From contig CM070603.1 of NCBI GenBank assembly GCA_036346395.1, positions 28,615,045-28,679,044 of the forward strand: a DNA stretch of 64,000 nt, in the 5' to 3' direction. This document shows, piece by piece, positions 11,049 to 22,789 of the stretch. The notes under the pieces were generated by a model that saw only the letters and a list, made by a program, of their open reading frames with translations, did not search any database and was not told where the DNA came from. Within the stretch, counting starts at the first letter, position 1, and each line of letters begins with the position of its first letter. Origin of the DNA: Hsuehochloa calcarea (lineage: Eukaryota; Streptophyta; Magnoliopsida; Poales; Poaceae). The position numbers and the translations under genes were made by a program.

Positions 11049-12750
11049 TGTTGGACCGAAAAGGCGACTAAGGGGGGGTGAATAGGAGCACACCCACTTT
11101 TTCACAAATTATTAATTCAACACAATCTCACTCCAATAGCTATGATGAAGCTATGAAGATCAATATACCAGTACAGCGGAAGACTAGTATTGAATTCAAA
11201 TTAATCCCTTAAGTAATATGACAGAATCATCAAAGATTGAAGCAACACAGTGTACTGGCGGTCTGACCTCTGGACTCCACCGGTCGGACCGATTGTCGAG
11301 CGGTCTGACCGCTGTTATACCGGCGGTCGGACCGGCCGACTCCAGAACAGATCTGAAATAGTAAAATCAGCCCGATGACGGAGTTGCAATTAGGTCTAAC
11401 TTTTGATTCTCAACTCCAAACTTCACGAAACTTTGCACACACCTTCTATAAGCTATTGAGGACCTATTCCAATCGAATATAATGATAATTCTTGGATAGA
11501 TCCTGAACAGTTGTCAATTGAGTAACAGAGGGTCTAAAACCGGGCAAAAATAAAAACTTGATCCTAATGCTTGTTCGTGAGTGATTGATGATCAAGATGA
11601 TCCTAGATAGGTTCACACATATCACAGAAAGCTAATTCATGTGAAGAAATCAATCAAAACTTTTGGATCAAAGAAAGCCCTAAAATCACGAAATTGAAAG
11701 CAAGAACGAAAAGAGACTTATCTCAAGCAAACCTTGCATAGATTAAATTTGTGATTGCTGCTGGATTACACCGACTCCATCAAGGAACAGTGGTCAATCC
11801 AAGATCACGAAGATCACCTCAAACCATCAAGAGCCCTAGCCTCCACCTCAACTCCCCCTAAGCCAATTAGGGTTTTGAAACATCAAAGATGCGAAAAACA
11901 GTGAGAGGGGTTTGGTGCAGCCACCATCTATTTGGCTCCCGTTAAGGCCCACTAACAAACGGGTCACGCACGCTTCGCAAAGCGCCGTCTTTAACCTTTT
12001 GACCTAAACCGCTTCACCATGCGCCATGGATTCGCCAATAGGTCACCCTTGTCCATCTTGTGTCATGCTTGAGTCATTGACCTCACCCGGCATCGTCGAT
12101 CGTTCTGGACCTCAACTCTCCAAGTCTAGTCCCGATCCTCCTCGCCGTTGACCGTCGTTGACCACCAAGCCACCTGCACAACCATTAACAAGCAAACACG
12201 AATTCGGGAACAAGTTCTTCACAACTTAACCCATGTTAGTCAAAACATGCATCATGCAAACCATATGCCATGAAACCCATGACTTTGACCTAACAAAACA
12301 ACATCACCACGAAGTTGGTTGATGCACAAGTCAAAACCAGTCCGACCGCACCACTGAGCGTCGGAGCCGGTCGGACCGCTCCCTGTGAGCCGGTCGGACC
12401 GCCACCAGGGACTTAGCCGAATTTCAAGCCCTGAAATTTCGAAACCTTCTGGAAATTTAAACCGAATAGAACTTTTGCTTGGAAGCTCCAAAAATAATGA
12501 GACCAAGTGCACTGGGATCCCCTCACTTGCCTACAACACCTATTTTTGGTCCAGCCTGTTCTGACCATTCTTGGTCACCGCCGGTCCGACCGCCGCACAA
12601 GGCCGGTCCGACCGATTTGGGACCGGTTGGACCGCCCCTGTTCAGAATGCCTGAACTTTGTCGAAAACCCTGTGAACCGACAAACCATAAAAGCCATTGC
12701 CAATTGTTACATCATCCTAAGATCTGGAGCATATCCCCATGATATCAACA
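11049..12750 (-). mobile_element. Copia (Sirevirus-like) LTR with palindromic words
   Basis: 1,702 bp with ends tgttggaccgaaaagg…gatatcaaca on the plus strand. The primer site lies on the gag side at 11046 and a polypurine tract (ttctcccccttgatgaac on the plus strand) on the other side at 12751. Repeated near-palindromes CGGTCGGACCG or CGGTCCGACCG occur at about 11265-11335, 12345-12405 and 12580-12635. Palindromic LTR repeats and repeated polypurine tracts are reported for Sireviruses. An LTR flanked by both a primer site and a polypurine tract implies internal sequence on both sides. Confidence 0.85.
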
Positions 12751-14640
12751 TTCTCCCCCTTGATGAACACATTGGCAATTATCCAGAAAATATAATTTGG
12801 AGGTTTGAAAAGTAAAATACTTTCGTTTTCGCACAAAGGCACAACTTGGTCCATAAGCAAGAAAAAAATAATGTAAATGACTAAACTGGCATCAGAATAG
12901 TATATGCATGTGATATAAGGCAAAAGAAAGCATAAAAATTTTGATTTCCATAAAAGAGTCAAAATTCTCACATGAGGTCCATATGAAAGAACAATTGTTC
13001 AATTGACCTTTGATCATTGTGAAGATAAAAGAATGCAATTCAAGTTCAGAATATTCAATAAGACAATAAGAATGCAACACAAGAACTCCCCCTCACTATG
13101 ATCCTCAAATTTCAGAAACTTTCAAATTTTCAGTTTCTCCCCCTTTTTATCATTTTTATATATCATCTCCCTCTTTGTAGAACAATGATATATATCTGCA
13201 AAAATTTCTCCCCCTATGCATAATCTTCTCTGCAACATTGAAATATCTTCTCATTAACACATCTTCTCCCCCTTTGACAATGGATTCATCAAGGAATCAC
13301 GCCTTCCTCTTATCCAGAGATAACAAGTAGAGAATAAAGAAAAAAGAAAAAACAAAAGAAGCATAAGAAGGAGTATGCATGAAGTGCAATGGAGTGGCTA
13401 CATTTTTGTATTTTTCAATTTTTGATTACAAGAAGTTTTGGAGATTACCTAAAAGAACAAGCTAGTATCTCTAATATTGCACAAATAGCATATCAAGCCT
13501 GACAGCGCTAGCAAGATCATGGTAAGACATATATATCAAAGCTAAGCACAAAGGCTCAAAAGTAAAGCAATAGATTTGATCAATTTAAGCAACGCTTTAA
13601 ATTCAGCAAGTTCATCAACAGGGATCCTAAAGTGAAATTGGCCACGTCAAAATGTCAAAGTGAGATAAAAAATCTAACAAAGACCACATTAAGAGTCAAT
13701 CAGGTCCTGTATTGAATCATTTTGCTCAATTTTTCTCAAAAGCCCATTTTTCAACAAATTTTCATTTGCACTGAATTTTAAAGTTGACTAATGATCTAAC
13801 TTAGTGACAAGATCCTGGACTAGGAGCCATCCACAAACTCATCCTAAGCTTCGACCAGAAGTTGATTAAAGGTATATCTTAGTAAAGAAGATCCTGGACT
13901 AGAAGCCATCCACAAACTCTTTCTAAGCTTCTACCAGGGCGACAAATCTTGAGGTTCATATCATTTCTGACAAGCAGTCCCCATGAGATCGTCTGGTTCA
14001 TCAAACTATCTCCAAGTTCATGTCATTTGACAAGCAGTCTCGTAAGAATAGTTTGGCATAATTTAAGCAAAAGACAATCTTGATTTTTCATTTTTCACAG
14101 GAGCAGTTTTAGAATCTCAAGAACACAAAAAGCTCAAGTAATGGTCAATTTTAGATTCAAGAGCTAACAAAGTAATTACAGTAGGGCCAATGTCACAAAA
14201 GGAGCACTAATTGCGCAACTCGCTAAAACATCCACAAATTGCAATTTATTAGTTCGAGTTGTTTTAAAGTTCTAGCTCATATAGCAAAGACTTGGCTACA
14301 CATGTAAAAGCATGATAATTCTAGCAAGTCAAGGAACTAGACATGTCATTGAGCAAGAATTGAAATACTAAGTCTCCAAAGGGTAATAGGCAAAGCTTCA
14401 TCAATTTTAAAAGATAATCAGAAAATCTTATATTACAATGCATATTTTTGGATTTTTCATACCACTTGTTGTATTTTTCATATGGATGTAATATGATACA
14501 ATGAGATGCGATAAAAAGGCTAAAAACCTAAAAAGTTCAAAAAGATCAATAAGTTCACAAAAAGAACAATAAAAGATCAACAGAACAAGGAAAGATCAGA
14601 AAAGATCAAACTCCCCCTCAAACCAACCCATAGGGATAAA
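12751..14640 (-). mobile_element. Copia 3' internal region with repeated polypurine tracts
   Basis: AT-rich, non-coding. The C-rich motif ctccccct, a purine tract on the minus strand, recurs at about 12759, 13086, 13137, 13209, 13267 and 14611. This matches the multi-PPT zone before the 3' LTR of Sireviruses. No ORF with recognisable similarity is present. Confidence 0.65.
13811..13936. repeat. 78-bp period direct repeat (two units)
   Basis: gatcctggactaggagccat at 13811 is repeated at 13889, with most of the following 28 bases conserved. It lies inside the Copia 3' internal zone. Confidence 0.7.
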
Positions 14641-15300
14641 TTACCCCTAACTCGCTTCTCAAGAGTGTGCAAATATATGTGTGGTTTGTATAACTAAGAA
14701 CTTGTATTTAATTTCTGATTTACTACTCAGAAGGATCCACCTTCTGTTTACCAAGGTATGAACAATTTCCTTCTAAAAACTCCTTATGTTATATATGTTC
14801 TAGTTTATATGTTTTAAATTTATGCATATGTTTTGTCATTCTGTTCTAAATTTATGCATATGTTCCATCATTCTGTAATATATATGTTCTTATATCTTTT
14901 AGTTCATTGTGTACTGCATATGTTCTAAATATTGTTTATGTTTATGTTCTTATGCACTATTTATCATTCATGTTCATGTTTTAATATTATTATTATTTTG
15001 CATATTACCCCTTCAACCTGCATCACTCTGTCTTATATCCATACACTCGAAGCCATTCTCTACCATATATTGTAGCGACTGGATCCCTGAGTTGCAACCT
15101 GGGTCCATCTTGGTACTGAGCTCCCAAGCCATCTTCTCCGAAGGGGGGGGGGGAGGTGTCGTAGTAGGTCGTAGTCGCGGAGATCCTGAAGGTGTGGCGG
15201 TGTGTGTGTGTGTGCACGCGCGGTGTGTAGGTGGTATATCAAAGGTGGGAGTAACTACACCTGGGAGTAGAAAGTGTGTGTGTGTATATATATATATATA
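14641..15300. other. Unassigned AT-rich stretch with microsatellites
   Basis: Degenerate direct repeats of ttctaaatttatgcatatgtt lie near 14810-14870. A run of G occurs near 15146 and GT/TA microsatellites at 15197-15300. No gene was recognised. Confidence 0.4.
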
Positions 15301-15304
15301 ATAG

Positions 15305-15660
15305 TATGGTACTCTTGGGAGTACATACTCTCACTTCTTATATACCATTTAAATCGTATGATGATACCTCTTTATCTATTTGAGCATACTCCAATAATGA
15401 TTATAAGATACTCAAAAGTGGGTTCCATAAAAAATTTCATCAAAGTCCACTTTTTATAACAAAATTTATGTATATACTTCTTTTATATATGAAAAGGGTG
15501 TATAACAAAAAACAAAGGGCTCCAATGAAATTTTTTAAATCAAGTCGCATTGAAGTATCTTATAATTGATATTTAAGTATACTGAAAGTGGTAAATAAGT
15601 ATAATATTTGCGTTTAAGTGATATATTGGAAGTGGGAGTACATACTCCAAAGAGTAGGAA
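15305..15660. mobile_element. MITE-like element, copy 1
   Basis: The ends are inverted: gtactcttgggagtacatac on the left and gggagtacatactccaaagag on the right. The left ~150 bp are the reverse complement of the right arm of copy 2. No coding capacity. Confidence 0.65.
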
Positions 15661-15790
15661 ACTGACATCCTATATATGTATATATATAATTTGTGTGCAC
15701 GCATATGTATATACATATGTACGTACGTATATATGTATGTACATATGTATACATGTAGGTACGTGTGTGTGTGTATAGAACGCCTATTTC

Positions 15791-16004
15791 ATACTCTTGG
15801 GAGTATGTACTTCCACTTTCAATATACCACTTAAATGAATATATTATACTTCTTTAAGTTGATTTTAATGAAATTTTTCATGGAACCCACTTTGGGGTAT
15901 CTTATAATCATTATTGGAGTATGCTCAAATTGATAAAGAGGTATTATCATACGATTTAAGTAGTATATAAGAAGTGAGAGTACGTACTCCTAGGAGTACC
16001 ATAC
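15791..16004. mobile_element. MITE-like element, copy 2
   Basis: Starts atactcttgggagtatgtac and ends gtacgtactcctaggagtac. It is closely related to copy 3 at 21481 and opposite in orientation to copy 1. Confidence 0.65.
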
Positions 16005-16280
16005 TATTTTCCTATATATATAGTACTATCCTACACCCCTCCTTATAGTAACTATTCTACACCCCACATTCCATGTATAAAAACCCAACCAAACATGCCT
16101 CCCTCCCAACCGCCAGAGGGCTTCAAGTAGTATCCATTTCCAGCGGCATCAAGACGCGGAAGAAAATGCGACGGGGGAGGGCCTTGCCCGAGGCACTACC
16201 CCATCACCTCTATATCTATTTGAGCATACTCCAGTAATAATTATAAGATACCCAAGTATCATATATATATATATACATAT
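16005..16280. repeat. Left copy of a duplicated block
   Basis: The stretch tatcctacacccctcc…gaggcactaccccatca (to about 16205) recurs at about 21790-21973 with scattered substitutions. Together with MITE copies 2 and 3 it forms a repeat of over 400 bp bracketing the retrotransposon cluster. Positions 16206-16280 hold another MITE piece and a TA tract. Confidence 0.7.
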
Positions 16281-17840
16281 TGTAATACCCTGGCTATGCG
16301 AAAGCCAAGATATTACCTAAAACCTCTACCACTAGTCATCAATTTGAACAAATTCTAACATACCAACCATTAAGAGCAAATTAAGGTTTATTCTGAAGGA
16401 CATCTAGCAAAGCAATCAACCTAATTTCAGCAATAAACAAATACTATCTGAATTCGAACATGATACTTCATTCGAAAGAAAACTATTAAACTATAATCGG
16501 AGAGTATGAATCCATAACTCGCAAATCCTAAGCACAACGATATCCAATAACGACCATAAAAAGAGTTACTTAATAGTACAGTTCAAACTCATAAATGCAC
16601 AATCAGAATAAATGATTATTTCAATGGTGCGTGCAACTGTGTGTCTACTCCCTCCCACAAATGCCGTCATCATGGTTCATCTAAAAACAAGAAATACAAC
16701 AAGGGTGAGTCCATGACTCAGCAAGTATAAAAGAATACTTTGAACATAACAGGTACAATTCATCAAGCGTATAGTGAACCAACATAGGAAATAGAAATAA
16801 CACATGAATGTGCATGCCTTCACTTCTGCTCATACCGGTATAGCTACTGAAAATCCATCGGTGTTCACTTATGCCCGCATTCTACAAAACGCGGGGATCC
16901 AAGGCCCGTTTGAGAACATTTCAAAACAGGAATCCAAATTACCCACATTGGAATGATGGGTCTTACGTGCCCATGTTGGAATGATGGGAGTTCACTACAC
17001 ACTCCCGTGGGTGTAGCAAGAACAATACTTGCATGCATGAATGTATCAGATGAATAAAGAAATAACATTAACAAAACTATAGTAATCCGATACTAGTATG
17101 AACAAGTACATATCATCATCATTCATCATATAATCAACAAGTAGGGGACAACACATATCAATCACAACATACAGTTGTACTTGCCTTTTTCCGCTACGAC
17201 GTGCGGGGAGGCAAGGACGATGCACCTAACTCCGGAACTCCTCCTCCTACACAAGAATATTTCTAACAATAAGAACGCTGAGAAAAATAGACTCCGTTCA
17301 CACCCCTTAACCTGACTCCCTAAACCTAGGGTTCGAATAAAGGTTCTACTTAATTTTTTCGACAGTCTAGCAGAAGGTCCCACGGGATAGTAGTACTAAA
17401 ATCATCATATCTTTTACTACAAAACTCATAACGGGGTGATCTTGGACTCTATGGAAACAAGACAAAACCATCTACGATAACCTAGTTGGCAAGGTCCCCT
17501 GATTCGACCTTTTGGTAATTCTAACATTCAGGTGAAATTTCTGTTCCTTCAATCTGTCAGTCAGAAATGTAGCGGTGGTATAAAATACATAACTTTTGAT
17601 TGACACAACTAAAAATAATATTCTTTACCAATATGGAAAGCATACTAAATTGTCTACAAAATTCATGTTGGTTGAACTTTCTGATTCGGTCTATAATTAA
17701 TTCATATTGGCCATACAAGGTAACTGCTAATTCTCGTCAGCCCTTCTGGATAGTCACAAAGAAACTATCATAACTTCTAAACCGTAACTCCAAATCGAGT
17801 ATATTTTTGTAGAAGTCATTAGAGTCTCTCTACAAAGGTG
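16281..17840 (-). mobile_element. Gypsy LTR fragment, left part
   Basis: Begins TGTAATACCCTGGCTATGCG after a TA-rich tract. It shares blocks with the LTRs at 6312 and 18260 (cccacattggaatgatgggtcttacgt; acaagaatatttctaacaataaga). It loses similarity near 17840. The last ~46 bp block (acaaagaaactatcataact…) is repeated at 20823, where the rest of an LTR resumes. Confidence 0.65.
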
Positions 17841-18259
17841 TGGATGGTGAGTTCGGTTTGAGCATAGCGTTGAGGTTGCTAATTTAAGAGAAATGAGTTA
17901 GTGTGATATATGATGAATTGGAATTCTATAATTTGGGAGAAATTTTATTCCTAAAAGGAAAATCTAAAAAAGAATGTTTTCTCGAGTAGTGAAACACTCT
18001 CTTGATTCTTGTTTGAGCTATGTGTTTGTAACAAATATTTTCACAAATTGAGTTTAACTTTAACTTTATGATTGGCATGTGTGGTTCTTATCGGTTTTGA
18101 ATGAATAAAGGGAAAGATGGTTTTGGCTATTCGAGTGATTTCGCAGTTGGCTTATATGGTGATTTTCTCCAATTGCCTACTTGGAAAGCGGAATAGTTTT
18201 CATAATGAATCTTTTGATTTTGGATTGGAGTCTTTTGGATAGAAGCTGGTTATGAGTGG
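17841..18259. other. Unassigned sequence left of solo LTR
   Basis: AT-rich, no ORF recognised. It continues at 20537 once the solo LTR and one target duplication are removed. Confidence 0.4.
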
Positions 18260-18917
18260 TGTAACACCCTGACTATTCGGAAGTCAAGATGTCACTCAAT
18301 CTTAGTCAAAACACTAGAAACCAACTTAATTATACGAATATCAATGAATATATAACAATACTTCATACGAAGCTAATGCTAAGTAACAAATCCAGTGAAA
18401 GATAGGAAATAAATATTTAAAACATGAGAATAAGATAATCGTAACCAAGCTGGCTTATTACAATTCAACATTTATCAAATAGTCATTATGAAACGAAAAT
18501 ATTCAATGAATTCTGATTTGATATAAGTGGCGTGTATCGTGCTGGACTAATCCCTCCCAAGACTTGTCTTCTACATCATTTACCTAAATTAAACAAAACA
18601 AGCAAGAATGAGCCAAAGACTCAGCAAGTACTAAACATGTTAAATCAAGCATAAAGTGGACAAGCCAAATACAACCTTCATATGAACAACTTCCAAACAC
18701 ATACATGAATGAGTAGAATGAAAGAATGCGTTGAAAGAATGGACTGCTCAACAGCTTATACCAGTATAACGAGTGATACACCATTCGGTGTTCACTTAAG
18801 CCCGTACTTAACAAAGTCCGGAGACCAAAATACCGTATGAAGAACGTTTCATACGGGTGTCCAAGATTGCCCACATTGGAGTGGTGAGACTTACATGCCC
18901 ATACTAGAGTTGATGGG

Positions 18918-18983
18918 TGTTGAACCGAAAAGGCTACTAGAGGGGGGCGGGGAGATCTGGAGCATATCCCCATGATATCCACA
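18918..18983 (-). mobile_element. 66-bp miniature Copia LTR with target duplication
   Basis: tgttgaaccgaaaaggctac… joins to …gatctggagcatatccccat gatatccaca, i.e. the two ends of the 1.7-kb LTR at 11049-12750 with the middle gone. It is flanked by ATGGG at 18913-18917 and 18984-18988. Confidence 0.85.
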
Positions 18984-19183
18984 ATGGGTCTTTCTATTTC
19001 TACTCCCGCGGTCAAAACGAAAACGATGTGTGTATGGAATAAATCACATGCATTGAATATTTATCACGAGATCTGGAGCATATCCTCGTGATATCCACAA
19101 TGGGTATTTCTATTTCTAGTCCCGCGGTCAAAACAAAAACGATGTGTGTATGGAATAAATCACATGCATTGAATATTTATCAC
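18952..19183. repeat. 116-bp tandem duplication (two units)
   Basis: The unit from gagatctggagcatatcc to gaatatttatcac is present at 18952-19067 and 19068-19183 with a few differences. The unit contains the right half of the miniature LTR plus host LTR sequence. Confidence 0.9.
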
Positions 19184-20531
19184 ACAAGAATGAATATACT
19201 AAGTCGCATAGGAACACGAATAGCAAGTCTAGCAATACATCTACACGCAATCATCAACATTCCATAAGAAAAGACAAAGTACTTGCCTTCCGCGCTGTGA
19301 CGTGTTAGGAGGCAACAACGGTGCACCTCCACTCACCGTCACACCACCTACACAAATAATTATTTGAAATAAGGATAACATGGATTGACATAGCTATAGG
19401 AGGCCTACATTAAAACTTCGGCTATTCAATACAATCAACGGAGTTAAAACTAGCATTACACTATTTAGACTCCTGCCCATTCTATTGGACAGCGGTACCA
19501 GAAAAATCATAATTAATTATCTAGAACTCAAAACGACATGAAACTAGTTCCCATTGAAACTTAACGCATAAAACTACGAAACTCTAGTTGACGGGCTTAT
19601 CGATTCAACCAAGACAAATGGTTAATCAGCAGTTGAAAATATAAGACATGAATCTGTCCAGACCACAAGACAACAACAAAGAAAATGACATAACTTTTAT
19701 TCTACAGATCCAATGGAGGTGATATTTATCAATTTAAAAATATTATTAAAAAGGCTACAATAATCTAGATGGGTGGAAGTTTTGAATCCCAATTTAACAA
19801 GGTCAAAATTAAGAAACAAACAGACAGTTCCTTCTCGTTAGACAGACAGAACAGCGCGCAAAGAATAATTCATATCTCCTAAACCGTAAGGCGGAATCTT
19901 GTGATCTCGGTGCCTATGGAAAGATAAAAACAAGGGCTACAAAACTATAGGAGACGCAAATACCAGATTCTGCTCCTAAGATGCCGAAACAGGGCGCGCA
20001 AGACGACTGAACAGATTGGATCTACTCTGGAAACTGGCAGGCAACAAGACGGTTTATCACTAATCGTTCAATCTACCTCCACACAATATCAAACAGCGAG
20101 TGAGACTCCTCGTTACCCTTGTAGACCCGTGGGATGACGTTGATCCGTTCCCCGAATATCTCCCTCCCTTCTCCTCTCTTCCCTCTCTGGTGGAGATCTT
20201 GGGGGGCAACGCCGGGGATCACTAGGGATGACTCCACAGCAGCGAGATGGCGCCAAGGAGCAGCAAGGGGCGCCGGGGGGAGGAGGGAGAAGGTGGCGTC
20301 CGGGGGAGGGAATGAGGGAGTGGGGGAGACGGCTAGGGTTTGGGGTGCCTCCCCCCTTGGCCGGCCCCTTAGGCCGGCCATCCCCTCTTGGGCCTCCTGG
20401 GCTGCGGCTGCGGTGCAGGTTGTCAAAATTTTATGAAAACTCCCTCTCTCAACAGGAAATTCCATTTCTTTATTTGCCTTTTCGTCCCCGCCTTCTTTTA
20501 AATTCTCCCGATTCGATTCCGGGATATTACA

Positions 20532-20816
20532 AGTGGGTTGCATTGTGAATCTTTTATTTTTAGCTGGGTTCTCATTATAAATAGTTTGTTTAAAAATGAG
20601 TTTTGTTTTGTGTTCCTGGTTAACGGTTGTGCTCCTTGTTAAGGTGAAGGAATCGATTGAGATGTGGAACAAGAGTTCCGTGTGTTTTGTATTGGTTGTG
20701 TGGTTTGGTCTGAAGGGAAGATTGGCCTAAGGTATATTTATTTGTTTTTTTAGAAGTTGCAGTGATTTTGGAATGTTGAGTGTCGCTAAGACCATCTCGA
20801 GTCCTGGCGCAGGGTC
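20532..20816. other. Unassigned sequence right of solo LTR
   Basis: Starts with the right AGTGG target copy. No coding feature was recognised. Confidence 0.4.
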
Positions 20817-21472
<656 letters not shown>

Positions 21473-21480
21473 TCTGTTTC

Positions 21481-21783
21481 GTACTCTTGGGAGTATGTAC
21501 TTCCACTTCTAATATGTCATTTAAATGAATATATTATACTTTACCACTTTTGGTATACTTAAATACCAATTATATGATACTCTAATACCCTTTTTCATGT
21601 ATAAAAAAGTATATACACAAACTTTGCTATAAAAAGTGGATTTTAATATAAAAAATTCATGGAAATCATTTTGGGGTATCTTATAATCATTATTGGAGTA
21701 TGCTCAAATTTATAAAGAGGTATTATCATACGATTTAAGTAGTATATGAGAAGTGTGAGTACTTACTCCCAAGAGTACCATAC
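21481..21783. mobile_element. MITE-like element, copy 3
   Basis: Starts gtactcttgggagtatgtac and ends gtacttactcccaagagtac, giving clear terminal inverted repeats of about 35 bp. About 300 bp long, non-coding. Confidence 0.7.
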
Positions 21784-22129
21784 CATTTTCCTATATACTA
21801 TCCTACACCCCTCGTTAGAATAACTATTCTACACCCCACATTCCTTGTATACAAACCCAACCAGACACGCCTCCCAACCACCAGAGGGCTTCGAGCAGTA
21901 TACATTTCTAGTGGCATCAAGACGTGGAAGAAAATGCGATGGGGGAGGGCCTCACCCGAGGCACTACCCTATCAGTTGTTGTTTCGGTTGATTGAGGGGG
22001 AATCAACGGCTGATGGGGAGGGAGCCCCCCCCCAAAACAATTTTCCTTCCTCAAGATGGACCATATCTACATCGCCTTCCATGGGCCACCACCCCGAAGC
22101 ACATAAGAAAACAAAAGAACATAAAAAAA
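21784..22129. repeat. Right copy of the duplicated block and flank
   Basis: Positions 21790-21973 repeat 16022-16205. The remainder (gttgttgtttcggttgattg…) is unassigned. Confidence 0.65.
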
Positions 22130-22620
22130 ATTGAAGTAGACATGTAACCATAACTACAGTAGACGGAAACATAAATTGCAGTAAACACGGGGCCTAATGA
22201 TTACATTAGACAATATACCAAAATTATAGTAAACACATGACTAACGACTGCATTAGACATAGGAACCAGCGACTGTAGTAGACATAAAAAATTACAGTAG
22301 ACACCTAACCAAACTATAGTAGATAGTGACTGAAATTGCAGTAGACAAGACCAAACGAACAATAGATTGAGACCAAAACTGCAACAGAATGCAGGACCAA
22401 TGGCTTCAGGAGACAATAAAAAAGTGTAGTAGACACGTAACCAAACTACAGTACAGAGAGATCAAAGTTGCAGTAGATATAGGACCAACAAAAAATAATC
22501 CAAAAAGTGTAGTAGACACATAACCGAACTACGGTTTGTAGAGATCAAATATGCAGTAGATACAGGACCAACAACTGCAGTAGGCAAGGATCATCGTGGG
22601 ATGGGTCAGCCTCTCTAGAC
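22130..22620. repeat. Degenerate array of ACAGTAGACA-type words
   Basis: Words such as cagtagacac, acagtagaca and cagtaaacac recur every 20-45 bp, separated by variants of accaaacta. This resembles the subterminal repeats of a DNA transposon. Confidence 0.7.
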
Positions 22621-22789
22621 AACATAGCTAATATGCCTTAAACCCACAGAAAAATTGGCACGTTGCACTCGAAAGTAAACAAATGCCGCGGAACCCCATC
22701 ATCCGTTAGTAAAAAAAAATACACCGTCGCCTGTGTCGATAGTAAAAAAATATCCACCTTCGCCCGGCATAGCGTGCTTTAGGATTTTC

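Larger units (their letters stand above)
18260..20531 (-). mobile_element. Gypsy solo LTR (2,272 bp)
   Basis: Ends TGTAACACCCTGACTATTCG…CCGGGATATTACA, with a perfect 5-bp target duplication AGTGG at 18255-18259 and 20532-20536 and no internal sequence. It arose by LTR-LTR recombination of a full element. It shares its terminal ~13 bases and its internal blocks with the Gypsy LTR at 7957. It contains a nested 66-bp Copia LTR derivative and a 116-bp tandem duplication. A GC-rich segment at 20230-20420 parallels that of the 7957 LTR. Confidence 0.93.
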
